A DNA stretch of 64,000 bases from Streptosporangium sp. NBC_01495 (GTDB lineage: Bacteria; Actinomycetota; Actinomycetes; Streptosporangiales; Streptosporangiaceae): NCBI RefSeq assembly GCF_036250735.1, contig NZ_CP109430.1, positions 1,488,001 to 1,552,000 of the forward strand, given 5' to 3'. The notes below the pieces were generated by a model. That model searched no databases, was not told the origin of the DNA, and was given only the letters and a program-made list of their open reading frames with translations. Positions 25,041 through 34,356 of the stretch are shown here, in pieces. A program made the translations under genes and the position numbers. Numbering within the stretch: position 1 is the stretch's first letter; each line of letters begins with the position of its first letter.

Positions 25041-25278
25041 GCGGGCGTTCCGGGTATCTGGCCAGATTCCCCAGGATACGGAAATGTACGGAACACCGGG
25101 CGTGTGATGGTCGTTGGCGTGATAGGGCCGGGACTCACGTGAGGGGACGGTGAGACACGGACGACCGCGGCCCTCCGCCTCCCGCGCGGGGCCGCTCCGC
25201 CTCTCGGCCGTCGGTGGCAACCGAACACCGGAAAATGCGAGACTTCTGACAGTTTGTCGTTAGTCATCTTTACGGTGT

Positions 25279-26382
25279 TTGTCGGGAGAAAAGTTGCTGC
25301 TTCCTTCCGTGTTACGGCTTGACGGCGTCCCCGTCCAGGAGCGGTTCGACTTCTGGTGGGAGGCCGTCGCGCAGTCGGTGGTCTCGGTGGACGTTTCCAG
25401 TGACCGGGCCGCGGACTTCTGGGCTGAGATGCGCATGTTCGACCTCGGCGTGGCGCAGTTGTCCCGGGTGCGGTGTGTCTCGTTCGACGCGCGCCGCAGT
25501 CCGAGCCGGATCCGTCACTCCGACCCCGGCCACTACCAGCTCTCCCTGACCCTCAACGGCCGGTCGGGCATCCATCAGGAGGGCCGGGAGGCCGGCCTGG
25601 CGCCGACCGACATCACGCTGTACGACACCTCACGCCCGTTTCACGCCTGGACCGTGGCGGACGATCCGGGGCCCGGCGCGGTGCGCGGATCCCGCCCGAG
25701 CGTGGCCGACGGGCTGATCCTGCAGTTCCCCCACGACGTCCTGCCGCTCCGGGTCTCGGCGGTCGAGCGGCTGCTGGCGGTACGGCTGTCGGGCAAGGAC
25801 GGCCTCGGCGCGCTACTCAGCGGGTTCCTCCACCAGCTGATCGCGCAGCCCGGCCAGGGCTCGCCCGCCGAGGCCCTGCGGCTGTCGGCGATCGCCCTCG
25901 ACCTGGTCACCGCCCTGCTGGCCCACGAACTCGACACGGACGCGTCCGACTCCCTGTCCAACCCCCACGGGGTCCTTCTCATGCGTATCCAGGCGTTCAT
26001 CGAGAGGGAACTGGGGGAGGCGGACCTGTCGCCCGCGTCCGTCGCCGCGGCCCACCACATCTCCCTTCGCCACCTGCACAAGCTCTTCGAGTCGGAGGGC
26101 GTCACCATCGGAAGCTGGATCCGCCTGCGACGGCTCGAACGCTGCCGCCGTGACCTGGCCGACCCCCTGATGAGCGACCTGCCGGTCCGCACCGTCGCCT
26201 CCCGCTGGGGTTTCACCAGCGACTCCCACTTCAACCGGGCCTTCCGTACGGCCTATGACACCTCGCCCGCGGCCTATCGGCGCCACCTCCAGGAACTGAG
26301 GGACACGGTGGGCGGTCCCGACGAACGTTCGACGGCGGTCGACAGCCATCCCGCGGATCTGGAGAAAACCACGGGGTCATGA
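25279..26382 (+). CDS. AraC-family regulator
   Basis: The protein has up to 367 residues. An N-terminal AraC-binding-like domain (RFDFWWEAVAQSVVSVDV..., HYQLSLTLNGRSGIHQEG, YDTSRPFHAW) precedes a C-terminal double HTH with LSPASVAAAHHISLRHLHKLFESEG and VRTVASRWGFTSDSHFNRAFRTAYDTSP. The start is a TTG at 25279 or, better spaced after GGGAGA, TTG 25294; GTG 25309 is also possible. It may regulate the preceding amidohydrolases, but nothing proves it. Confidence 0.85.
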   Translation: MSGEKLLLPSVLRLDGVPVQERFDFWWEAVAQSVVSVDVSSDRAADFWAEMRMFDLGVAQLSRVRCVSFDARRSPSRIRHSDPGHYQLSLTLNGRSGIHQEGREAGLAPTDITLYDTSRPFHAWTVADDPGPGAVRGSRPSVADGLILQFPHDVLPLRVSAVERLLAVRLSGKDGLGALLSGFLHQLIAQPGQGSPAEALRLSAIALDLVTALLAHELDTDASDSLSNPHGVLLMRIQAFIERELGEADLSPASVAAAHHISLRHLHKLFESEGVTIGSWIRLRRLERCRRDLADPLMSDLPVRTVASRWGFTSDSHFNRAFRTAYDTSPAAYRRHLQELRDTVGGPDERSTAVDSHPADLEKTTGS

Positions 26383-26450
26383 AAAAGTGAGCACCGACCG
26401 GCTCGGCGTCACGTTCGCGGCACCGGCCGACCCGACGAGGCGGGCCGTTC

Positions 26451-26648
26451 TCAGTCCGGCGCGAGACCCGGGACGCGAGATACCGGGACGCGGGACGGCG
26501 GAGTCCGGTGCTCCGGCCGGGTGAGGCCGTCGAGTTCCGCCCAGGGTCGCCGGAGGCCGTCGACTTCTCCGAGAAGGGTCCGCAGCCGGTACCGGCCCGC
26601 CGGCACACGCGACGGGTCTTCCGGAACGTACGGGGAATCTTCCGGCAT
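26451..26648 (-). CDS. Small hypothetical protein
   Basis: A 65-codon frame from ATG 26648 reads MPEDSPYVPEDPSRVPAGRY and ends in LAPD. Third positions are GC-rich and the composition looks protein-like rather than antisense. It lies 87 bp downstream of the dehydrogenase in the same direction. The rest of the 26383-26734 gap shows nothing else. No family is recognised. Confidence 0.3.
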   Translation of the reverse strand: MPEDSPYVPEDPSRVPAGRYRLRTLLGEVDGLRRPWAELDGLTRPEHRTPPSRVPVSRVPGLAPD

Positions 26649-26734
26649 GCGGGCGAACCCACCGGTTTCCCCATCGCCGATCCGCCGCGATGCCGACCTC
26701 CGCACCCTCGGCGGTCCGGAGGTACGGGCGGCGT

Positions 26735-27724
26735 TCAGTATCCCGTGGAGGGGTCGATCACTCCCTCCAGCGGGCGGCCCGCGCGCAGGTTGCCCACGTT
26801 GCGTTCGACCCGCTCGCAGAACATCCGCCTGACGTACTCGGTGGAGTCGGCGGAGTGCGAGGTGATGAGCACCCTGGGATCGGCCCACAGGGGGTGCCCG
26901 TCGGGGAGCGGCTCGGGGTCCGTCACGTCCAGACCGGCGGCGGAGATCGTGCCCGCGTCGAGGGCCTCGACGAGCGCGCCGGTCTCGATGTGCGCGCCGC
27001 GGGCGACGTTGACGACGGCGGCGTGCGGCGGCAGCAGCGCCAGTTCGGCGGCGCCCACGACGTGCCGCGTCTCCGGCGTCAGGGCGAGGGCCAGCACCAG
27101 GAGGTCGGTCTCGGGAAGCACGGCGGGCAGAGCCGAGGGCGGCAGTGTCTCCAGTGTCTCGTCGCTGCCCTCGACCTTCTCCGGACTGCGGCGGATCACC
27201 CGGATCCGGCACTCGAACGGCCGCAGGAGGCGGACGAGCTCGGTGGCTATGCCGCCGCCGCCGAGGATCGTGACCCTCTGGCCGTGCAGCGACCGGGGGG
27301 CCGCCGGACACCAGGTCGGCGTCCGCGCCTGGCGGGAGAGGTTGCGCAGGCAGGCCAGCATCAGCATCAGCGCGTGCTCGGCGACCTGCCCGGCGAACGC
27401 CCCCTTGGCACAGCTGAAGACCACCGGGCGGTCGAAGACTCCGGATGTCGTGAACTTCTCCACCCCCGCCCAGGGAAACTGCACCCACTCGATCCGGGGG
27501 TGGGCCTCCAGCGCCGACCCGAGCAGCTCCGGCTCGCCGGGGATGAGCCACACCAGGCCGTTGGCCTCGGCGAGCGGGACGTTGGCACCGCCGCCTCGGG
27601 ACACGGCCTCCTCGGCCCCGCGCCGCAGGAGGTCGAGGTCGGAGCCGGGGGAGTCGGGGCGTCCGTGGGACGTCCTCGCCTCCGTGGACGGGGCTATCGC
27701 GATGCGGGCTTCCATGAACGACAT
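26735..27724 (-). CDS. D-isomer-specific 2-hydroxyacid dehydrogenase
   Basis: The 329-residue protein has an NAD-binding ILGGGGIATELVRLLRPF. The catalytic triad is recognisable: Arg in VNVARGAHI, Glu in DVTDPEPLP and His in ITSHSAD. The start is ATG 27724 (MSFMEARIAI). It resembles hydroxypyruvate/glyoxylate reductase-like members. It is a single gene, divergent from the kinase gene at 28005. Confidence 0.87.
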   Translation of the reverse strand: MSFMEARIAIAPSTEARTSHGRPDSPGSDLDLLRRGAEEAVSRGGGANVPLAEANGLVWLIPGEPELLGSALEAHPRIEWVQFPWAGVEKFTTSGVFDRPVVFSCAKGAFAGQVAEHALMLMLACLRNLSRQARTPTWCPAAPRSLHGQRVTILGGGGIATELVRLLRPFECRIRVIRRSPEKVEGSDETLETLPPSALPAVLPETDLLVLALALTPETRHVVGAAELALLPPHAAVVNVARGAHIETGALVEALDAGTISAAGLDVTDPEPLPDGHPLWADPRVLITSHSADSTEYVRRMFCERVERNVGNLRAGRPLEGVIDPSTGY

Positions 27725-28004
27725 TCTGTCGTAGCCCACCTGCGGCGTATCACCGGCCCGAGGGCGATCCCGCCCCGCCGGGCACTTCCCGGAAGGCCGG
27801 AAGTAGCCCGGGAATTGACCGGTATCACGCGGGCCTGTGAAAAAGCCGAGTTGCGGACTCGTGGCGCATTCGGTGATCTCTTCCGGCGCGAACCAATCCG
27901 GCCGCAAGGCGGTGACCTGGTGAAATCCCCGCCCAAAGCAATGGGATCCCGGGAGCGCTACATTTTCCTGGGGAAGACGGGGCATTTCTGGAGGGCACAT
28001 CGTT

Positions 28005-29561
28005 TTGGACAGAGGAACGATCATCGGTGGCCGTTACGAGTTGGATCCCCTGTCACGCCGTTCCGGCGGAATGGGAGAGGTCTGGTTCGGCTACGACAAA
28101 CGTTTGGATCGGCAGATCGCCATCAAATTCATCAAAGCCGATAGGTTTCCCGATGGCCGCCGGGACGAGGAACTGGCCAGGCGTTTCGTACGCGAGTCAC
28201 GGATCACCGCCCGGCTGGAACACCCGGGAGTGCCGACCATCTACGACTGCGGGCCGTACGGTGACGACCTCTACATGGTCATGCAACTCGTCAGGGGGTG
28301 TTCCGTCTCGACGCTGCTCGACGAGACGGAGGTGCCCGTGCCCTGGGCCGTGGCGATCGCCGCCCAGGTGTGCTCGGTGCTGGCCGTGGCCCATGCCAAC
28401 TCGCTGGTCCACCGAGACCTCAAGCCGGGCAACCTGATGCTCTGCCCCGACGGCACGGTCAAGGTCCTCGACTTCGGTATCGCCGCCGCGCTCGCCTCCA
28501 CGGACGCGACGAACCTCACGAGGACGGGCGAGGTGCTCGGCACACCGGCGTACATGGCGCCGGAGCAGGCCATGACCGGAACCGCGGGGCCGCGCAGTGA
28601 CCTGTACTCCCTCGGCGTGATCCTGGACGAGATGCTCGCCGGGAGCAACCAGTTCGCCGCGCCCACGGCGCTGGCCGCGATGCGCAACCACACCGACGTC
28701 GCGCCACGGCCGCTGCGCGCGAGAAGGCGGGACGTGCCAGAAGGGCTGGAGCGGCTCGTCCTGTGGCTGCTCGCCAAGACTCCCGAGAAACGACCGGAGA
28801 GCGCGGACGTCGTCTACGAGCGGCTGCTCGACTTCTGCCACGAGCTGCCGCCCTTTCCCGGCTACGTCAACCTGGACACACCCCACCCGGTGCGCATGTA
28901 CGCCACCGTCGTCGGGCGCATCCCCTCCCCGCTGGCCGACAATCGGCGGCCCACCCATCCGGTACGGCCGATGCGGATCAGGCGCGCCGCGGGACTGGCG
29001 CAGATCGAGCGCGCCGACATCGAGCGCGCCCGCAGGGACGCCGATCTCCTCAAGGCGGAAGCCCGTTTCGGCCAGGCGGCGGACCTCCTCGCGGAGGTGA
29101 TCGGGCCCGCCGCGGGCTCCTTCGGCTCGACGAGCTCCGCCGTGGTCGACCTGCGGATCGAGCTCGCCGAGGCCCTCTTCCTCGGCGGTGACTACCGCCG
29201 GGCGGCGCCCGAGTTCCATCGGCTGGCGGCCGACGTCGCCAGGGTCGAGGGGCCGGACAACAACCTCGCCCTGCGATGCCGGCTGATGGAGGCGGGATGT
29301 AACGCGGCGATCGGGGAGACGAACCTCGCCCTGACCCAGCTCCGGCGGCTCCTGGCCGACGAGAAACGGTTCGGCGCGGACGAGGAGCGGATCCTCGAAC
29401 TCCGGAGCCAGATCGGGATGGTGGAACTCGACGCGGGCAACAGGGGGCGGGCCAAACGAGTGCTGAGCGAGCTGCTGCCGGACCTCGAACGCCTTTACGG
29501 CCCGTACCACCACAACGCCGGGAAGGTCCGCTCGATCCTCCAGGGCCTCGCCGACCGCTGA
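28005..29561 (+). CDS. Ser/Thr protein kinase with C-terminal TPR-like domain
   Basis: The 518-residue protein starts at TTG 28005 with GGAGGG nine bases upstream. The N-terminal kinase domain (1-270) has VAIK-type K41, HRDLKPGN (H136-D138), DFG D156 and a GTPAYMAPEQ segment, so it should be active. There is no membrane segment. The remaining 240 residues are helical, TPR-like (ADLLKAEARFGQAADLLAEVI; GDYRRAAPEFHRLAADVARVEG; LTQLRRLLADEKRF), probably for substrate docking. Confidence 0.88.
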   Translation: MDRGTIIGGRYELDPLSRRSGGMGEVWFGYDKRLDRQIAIKFIKADRFPDGRRDEELARRFVRESRITARLEHPGVPTIYDCGPYGDDLYMVMQLVRGCSVSTLLDETEVPVPWAVAIAAQVCSVLAVAHANSLVHRDLKPGNLMLCPDGTVKVLDFGIAAALASTDATNLTRTGEVLGTPAYMAPEQAMTGTAGPRSDLYSLGVILDEMLAGSNQFAAPTALAAMRNHTDVAPRPLRARRRDVPEGLERLVLWLLAKTPEKRPESADVVYERLLDFCHELPPFPGYVNLDTPHPVRMYATVVGRIPSPLADNRRPTHPVRPMRIRRAAGLAQIERADIERARRDADLLKAEARFGQAADLLAEVIGPAAGSFGSTSSAVVDLRIELAEALFLGGDYRRAAPEFHRLAADVARVEGPDNNLALRCRLMEAGCNAAIGETNLALTQLRRLLADEKRFGADEERILELRSQIGMVELDAGNRGRAKRVLSELLPDLERLYGPYHHNAGKVRSILQGLADR

Positions 29562-29582
29562 CACGGGCATCCCCCGGAACGG

Positions 29583-31877
29583 CTAGTTCGTACGGGTGTT
29601 GGGGAGGTGCCCGCCCAGGTAGCCGATCCAGATCTTGCCGGTGGCACCGCCGGAGTCGTCGTGGAAGTACATCCGGGGCGCGGGGTAGCCCACGGGCCTG
29701 AGCTTGACGTGGGACTCCATCAGGACCTGTCCACCGGGGTTCACCTCGGGCGGGACGGCGAAGGTCCGGCGATCGCTGAACTTGGCGCGGGTGACCACGC
29801 TCTTCGACTCGCGCATGGACAGCATCCCGGTGGGGATGGTGAGGCGCCCGGGAGAGCCGTGGGCGCACCACTCGTAGAAACCGCCCGCGAACTTTCCGCC
29901 GGACCGGGCTCTCGCGAAGTCCTCCAGGGCGCGCAGGGAGTCCCATGCCTTCGCCGCCCACGTCCGTGACTGGGCCGGGTGGTCCAGGTCCAGCCGGGCG
30001 GCGGCGCCGTCGGTGTCACCGACGACGATGTGGCGCAGGCTCTCGCGGGCCTCGATCAGGACCTCGACCAGGCTCGCGGGTTCGAAGACGGGGACCTCCC
30101 CGTTCACGCCGTACACCGGCTGGCCCGCCTCCGCCAGTCTGCCCTCCAGCCAGCGGACCCGCTCGGTGAGCTTCCTGGCGTTCGTGACGGCCTCGGCGTA
30201 CTCCTCGGTGAGCAGCCGGTGCTCCTCGCGGAGGCTCCTGATCTCGGCGGCCGGCCGGTCGCCCACGTCCTCCGCGAGAGGCTCGTCTCCCCGCCGTTCC
30301 GCGGCGTCGCCATGTCGTGCGGCGAGATCGCTTCGCCGTTCCGCGCCGTTGCCGTGCTGTTCGGCGGCGTCGCTCCGCCGTTCCACGAGGTCACCACGTC
30401 GCTCGGCGAGGTTGCCACGTCGTGCGGCGTCGCCGCGTCGTTCCGCGCCGTTGCCACGTCGTTCGGTGAGGTCGCTCCGTCGTTCCACGATGTTGCCACG
30501 CTGTTCCGCGACGACGTCACGCAGGCCGGAAAGGTGCGCGCCGAGCGTGCGGATCTCGCGGAGCACCCTGGCGGAGTCGCCGCCCGCGGCCTGCGACGAC
30601 GTGGCGAGTCCCAGCGCCGTCTCCAACTCCCCGCGCAGTTCCTTGACCACCATGTCCGCCACCACCTGGGCGATCTCCCCCGTACCGAACGCCGGGACGC
30701 CTGCCGTGGTGACGGTCTCCTCGGTCTTCTCGATCTCCTCGGTCTCGGCGGTGGCGTCGGCGGCGGTGGGCTTCTCCGAGCCGGGACCCGGCTGCCCGGC
30801 GGAGATCCCGGTGGTCCCGCCGGCTGTGGCGGGTGCCGGGCGCCGGGTCATGGCCATCATCCGCCGTCGCAGTTCCTCACGGGCGGGATCGGTCTTCGCG
30901 GGCCGGAGCACGGCGGCCGCGGCGATCTCACTCAGGTCGGCACGTCCGGCGAGCACGCGGTAGACGACGTGGAGCGTCCGCTGGACGTCCTCGGGAAGCT
31001 CGCGATGGACGCTCTCGCCGACCGCTCCGGTGACGATCCGGTCGAGGGCGGCGTCACCCTGATCCCGGATCATGGCGGCGCCCATGGGCGGATGCCTGCG
31101 GGGGTAAGGTTCCCCGGCCGGGTCGAAGGGGGCGACGTAGGTGCGGATCCCGCCGCCGAACACGCCCAGTTCCTTGCCCATCACCTTGTTGAACCGGTTC
31201 TGGGCACGCATGTCGGCCAGTCGTACCACCAGGCTCGCGCCGGTGACCGCGCCGGCCAGATAGTCGGCATGGGCCCGCGCCGCCTCCGGGTTCTGGAGAT
31301 CCACGGAGAGAACGAGGATCGGCACCCTCCGGCGGGGCTCGGTCATCACGGGGACGAACCGGTCCAGGCCGTCCTCGTGGAGGACCACCGGGCCGTCCTC
31401 CACGTGGACGCCGCCGTCGCTGATCCGCGCGGTGCGCAGGTACGCCGGGAGGAAACCGGGCACGCTCACCACCGGTTCCCGCCTTTCCCGCCGTTCCGTC
31501 TCCCGCCGTTCCGGTTCACGCCTTCCGTGCCGGTACGGTTCCCGGCGGTGCCGTTCCGGTTCCCGTCCCTCGTGCCGGTCCACGGTGACGATGACCCACC
31601 CGGTCATGCCCGGTACCGATTCGGCGTAGGTCACCCGGGTCCGCAGGTGCCCTTCCCCGTACGGCTCGTCCAGCGTGTAGCGGCCGCAGTCGCCGCGCCG
31701 TTCCATCGTGAGCCGTGCCTGGCCGGCCTCGGCCTCGACCATCGCCCGCGCGGCCCCCGGAGGTGGGAACCCCTTCTCCACGACCCACTCCGAGAAGGTG
31801 CGGCGCAGCCGGATCGAGATCGGGGCGGCCGGGTCGCGCAGTACCGCCTGATATAACCGCGTCACGTTCGACGCCAT
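29583..31877 (-). CDS. Large protein of unknown function with Arg-rich heptad repeats
   Basis: The 764-residue protein starts at ATG 31877. It begins with a conserved-looking block (LYQAVLRDPAAPISIRLRRT), then an E/R-rich spacer, a central alpha/beta region (VPILVLSVDLQNPEAARAHADYLAGAV, LVVRLADMRAQN) and helical segments. About eleven degenerate heptads of the type ERRGDLA/ERRSDAA encoded at 30280-30520 follow, then a coiled coil. The compact C-terminal domain contains GGFYEWCAHGSPGRL and ends GKIWIGYLGGHLPNTRTN. That ending recurs in large actinobacterial proteins of unknown role. It sits tail-to-tail with the kinase and next to a defence-like operon. Confidence 0.7.
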   Translation of the reverse strand: MASNVTRLYQAVLRDPAAPISIRLRRTFSEWVVEKGFPPPGAARAMVEAEAGQARLTMERRGDCGRYTLDEPYGEGHLRTRVTYAESVPGMTGWVIVTVDRHEGREPERHRREPYRHGRREPERRETERRERREPVVSVPGFLPAYLRTARISDGGVHVEDGPVVLHEDGLDRFVPVMTEPRRRVPILVLSVDLQNPEAARAHADYLAGAVTGASLVVRLADMRAQNRFNKVMGKELGVFGGGIRTYVAPFDPAGEPYPRRHPPMGAAMIRDQGDAALDRIVTGAVGESVHRELPEDVQRTLHVVYRVLAGRADLSEIAAAAVLRPAKTDPAREELRRRMMAMTRRPAPATAGGTTGISAGQPGPGSEKPTAADATAETEEIEKTEETVTTAGVPAFGTGEIAQVVADMVVKELRGELETALGLATSSQAAGGDSARVLREIRTLGAHLSGLRDVVAEQRGNIVERRSDLTERRGNGAERRGDAARRGNLAERRGDLVERRSDAAEQHGNGAERRSDLAARHGDAAERRGDEPLAEDVGDRPAAEIRSLREEHRLLTEEYAEAVTNARKLTERVRWLEGRLAEAGQPVYGVNGEVPVFEPASLVEVLIEARESLRHIVVGDTDGAAARLDLDHPAQSRTWAAKAWDSLRALEDFARARSGGKFAGGFYEWCAHGSPGRLTIPTGMLSMRESKSVVTRAKFSDRRTFAVPPEVNPGGQVLMESHVKLRPVGYPAPRMYFHDDSGGATGKIWIGYLGGHLPNTRTN

Positions 31878-32877
31878 AGTCACGACACCTCATATGTCAT
31901 CAACCTGGGGGATGTACGGCTCACTTCCGATAAATGGACGCCAGTCGTACGGGGTTGGATGTCAGCCGGGCTCCGCAGGTTCCAGTGGGCGCAAAGTGCG
32001 CCATAAATACTGTTTTAATGCAGAATTAGGCTGTATATGACGTAAATCGGGTTCAAGGGCCCCGGGCGCTGCCGCAATCAGCCGACTTTGTCACACCTCA
32101 GTGTGACGACATGCTGACGCGGTGTCGCGGCCTTTCCGGAGGTCGCAGCTCAACGGCCATCCGGGACGCTCACCCGCGCCGGGCCTTTCCCCGGTCGAGG
32201 GGAATCCGGCATGGACCTCGTCGTTGAAGGCGTATCGAGAGAGTGCCGACACACGGCCCGGCCGGGCGGGACCGCCCGGCCGGGGTGGCGCAGGATCCCG
32301 GCGGGTGGCCGCCGGTGGAGATTTCTGTGTTGTTCGCGAGTTATATTCGATATTTTTTCGCTATTTCGTGAGGTGGGGTCTTGCTCGACCGGTGTGCCGT
32401 TGTTCAACCTGAGGCCCGCACGAGGGCGGACTCTTTCCGTACGGCGAGTGTCGGGGGTCCACGCCGATGCGTACGGGACCGCCCCGGGCGCGAAGGTGTC
32501 GATGAACGGCACGAGCCGGCAGCGTTATCCCAGGCCTTGGGGAGCTTGCGGGGATGGTGGGGCCATGATAGATGTGTCTCGATTTTATAAACTTAACCGC
32601 TTTGTTGCGCCTCGGTGGAGAAGTAACCCACGGTCATCGCAGAGCCGCCGAGCTGTCCGGCAGGCCATACCTGGATTTCGGGTCTGGATCCAAGGGGGAC
32701 CAGGTATGGTGCGGTTCCGTCGAGATCTGGGGAAAACGTTCGGATCTCGCATGAGAGCTGAGGTGGCGAGGTTCCGGCCTTCGCCCGCCGATTTGCCCCA
32801 AAGATCATTTCCTCGTGCGCGCCCCCGGAGTTTCTCTTGCTAAGAGACATATCGGTCGTTTTCTCCAGGCTTAGGCC
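31878..32877. other. One-kb gap before the nuclease-helicase operon
   Basis: No convincing gene lies here. The composition is locally AT-richer at 32330-32360 and 32560-32620, and open frames of 60-120 codons on both strands have poor codon bias. It should contain the promoters of the divergent genes at 31877 and 32878. Confidence 0.4.
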
Positions 32878-34356
32878 ATGCGCCGGACAGCAGTCGACTT
32901 CCCACTCCCCGGCTCAGGACTACCCGGCATGAACGATTCGGGATTCGGAGCCGGTGAGCCTCCGATCCACTTCCTCGCGCACCAACAGCGCAAGGGGGTG
33001 GCCGGTGCGAGTGAGGATTTCGAGCAGATGCTCGGCCTCCTCGTCCAGGCGCACACGGGCGAGGAGACGAACCTCGTCCAGGCCAACCCGGGAGACTGGG
33101 GGATCGACGTGCTGGTGGGCAACCTGAACGACCGCGTCTCCATCTGGCAGGCCAAGTACTTCGTCAAGGAGTTCGGAGAGAGCCAGAAGGCGCAGGTGAG
33201 GAAGTCCTTCCAATCCGCTCTGAAGTACGCCTCGGATAAGAAGTACGACGTGGAGCGATGGGTGCTGTGTGTCCCGTGCAGCATGGACCCCCCGGCCTTG
33301 CGCTGGTGGCACTCCTGGCGTCGCCAGCAACAGGCGGCGACCGGGATCCGGATCGAGCTGTGGGACGAGAACGAGTTGCGCCGTCTGCTCTCCTCCCCGA
33401 AAGCCGCAGACCTGCGCCGCCTGTACTACCACCCCTACCGGGAAATCCCGATCGCGGACGATTCCTCGTCCGTGCCGTACACGTCAACGGTCCCGGTCCG
33501 CGCCCCCTGGAGAGGTGGTGAGGAACAGCGCCTTGGCGACGAGCTCTACCTGCTGTACGACGACGCGTCGGAAACCACCGACCCCGGCCGTTCGTGGTCC
33601 TGGCTGGTCGCCACCGCCGACAGGGTCGAGCCGACTTCGGAGCGGGTGCGCCTTCGGCGCCTGTGTCTCCTCCGGGATACGCCCGAGGCCACGGAACTCG
33701 CCCAGGCGGTACGCGCCCAGGCGGCGCTGCTGTCCGCCGCGGCCGGGGAGGCGGGCTTACCCCTGCTGCTCGGTGTCCATGAGCGACCGGACACCGTCAC
33801 CGTCGTCTCCCGCCTGCCCCTCGGCCCCACGTGGCACGAGGTGTTCGGACCGGGGAACTCGCCCCTCGACCGCCTCACCGCCGCCGCGGTGCTCGACGCC
33901 GCCGCTCGCCTGTGTGACACCCTGGACACGCTGCACCGCCGGAGACACGCTCATCGCGCGTTGAGCCCGGACGCGATCGTCATGGTCGGCCGATCCCGGG
34001 ATCCGATGCTGCGTGACATCGGGCTGGCGGCCATCCCCGCGCGGCAGGGGGAGGTGCCCGCCGCCTACCGCGCCCCCGAACAGGCCCGTGGTGGCCCGCA
34101 TCTCTCCGCCCCAGGTCCGCACACCGACCTCTACCAGGTCGCGGCGCTCGCCTATCACACGCTGACCGGCCATTCCCCCTCTCCGATGGCGTCCCCGCCC
34201 GTACGAGCGGGGCTACCGGGATTTCCCGCCGACCTCGACGATGTGCTGGCCCGAGCCCTCGACCAGGATCCGCGGCGACGGCCCGGCGGCATCCGTTCTC
34301 TCGGTGCGGCGCTCCGGCGAGGCCGGAAGGAACTGTCACGCGGAGGGCGACCATGA
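32878..34356 (+). CDS. Mrr-like nuclease fused to a degenerate protein kinase
   Basis: The 492-residue protein has an N-terminal PD-(D/E)XK domain (about 40-180): EDFEQMLGLLVQAHTG, then WGIDVLVG with D77, and IWQAK with Q91 and K93. The D...QxK form is usual in Mrr/RecB-like nucleases. The C-terminal part (about 210-480) has a kinase fold: catalytic loop HRALSPDAIV at 359-368 (Ala where the catalytic Asp should be), DIG at 380-382 and YRAPEQ at 398-403. No glycine-rich loop is evident, so this half is probably a pseudokinase sensor. The stop overlaps the next ATG (ATGA). ATG 32929 is an alternative start. Confidence 0.75.
   Translation: MRRTAVDFPLPGSGLPGMNDSGFGAGEPPIHFLAHQQRKGVAGASEDFEQMLGLLVQAHTGEETNLVQANPGDWGIDVLVGNLNDRVSIWQAKYFVKEFGESQKAQVRKSFQSALKYASDKKYDVERWVLCVPCSMDPPALRWWHSWRRQQQAATGIRIELWDENELRRLLSSPKAADLRRLYYHPYREIPIADDSSSVPYTSTVPVRAPWRGGEEQRLGDELYLLYDDASETTDPGRSWSWLVATADRVEPTSERVRLRRLCLLRDTPEATELAQAVRAQAALLSAAAGEAGLPLLLGVHERPDTVTVVSRLPLGPTWHEVFGPGNSPLDRLTAAAVLDAAARLCDTLDTLHRRRHAHRALSPDAIVMVGRSRDPMLRDIGLAAIPARQGEVPAAYRAPEQARGGPHLSAPGPHTDLYQVAALAYHTLTGHSPSPMASPPVRAGLPGFPADLDDVLARALDQDPRRRPGGIRSLGAALRRGRKELSRGGRP

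Noticed and set aside
29979..31856. A 625-codon plus-strand frame
   Set aside because: It is the shadow of the 764-residue minus-strand protein; its Phe/Arg/Gly-rich repeats mirror the heptad-coding DNA.
32150..32850. Several frames of 60-120 codons in the 1-kb gap
   Set aside because: Codon use is poor, no start has a good ribosome binding site, and no motif was seen.
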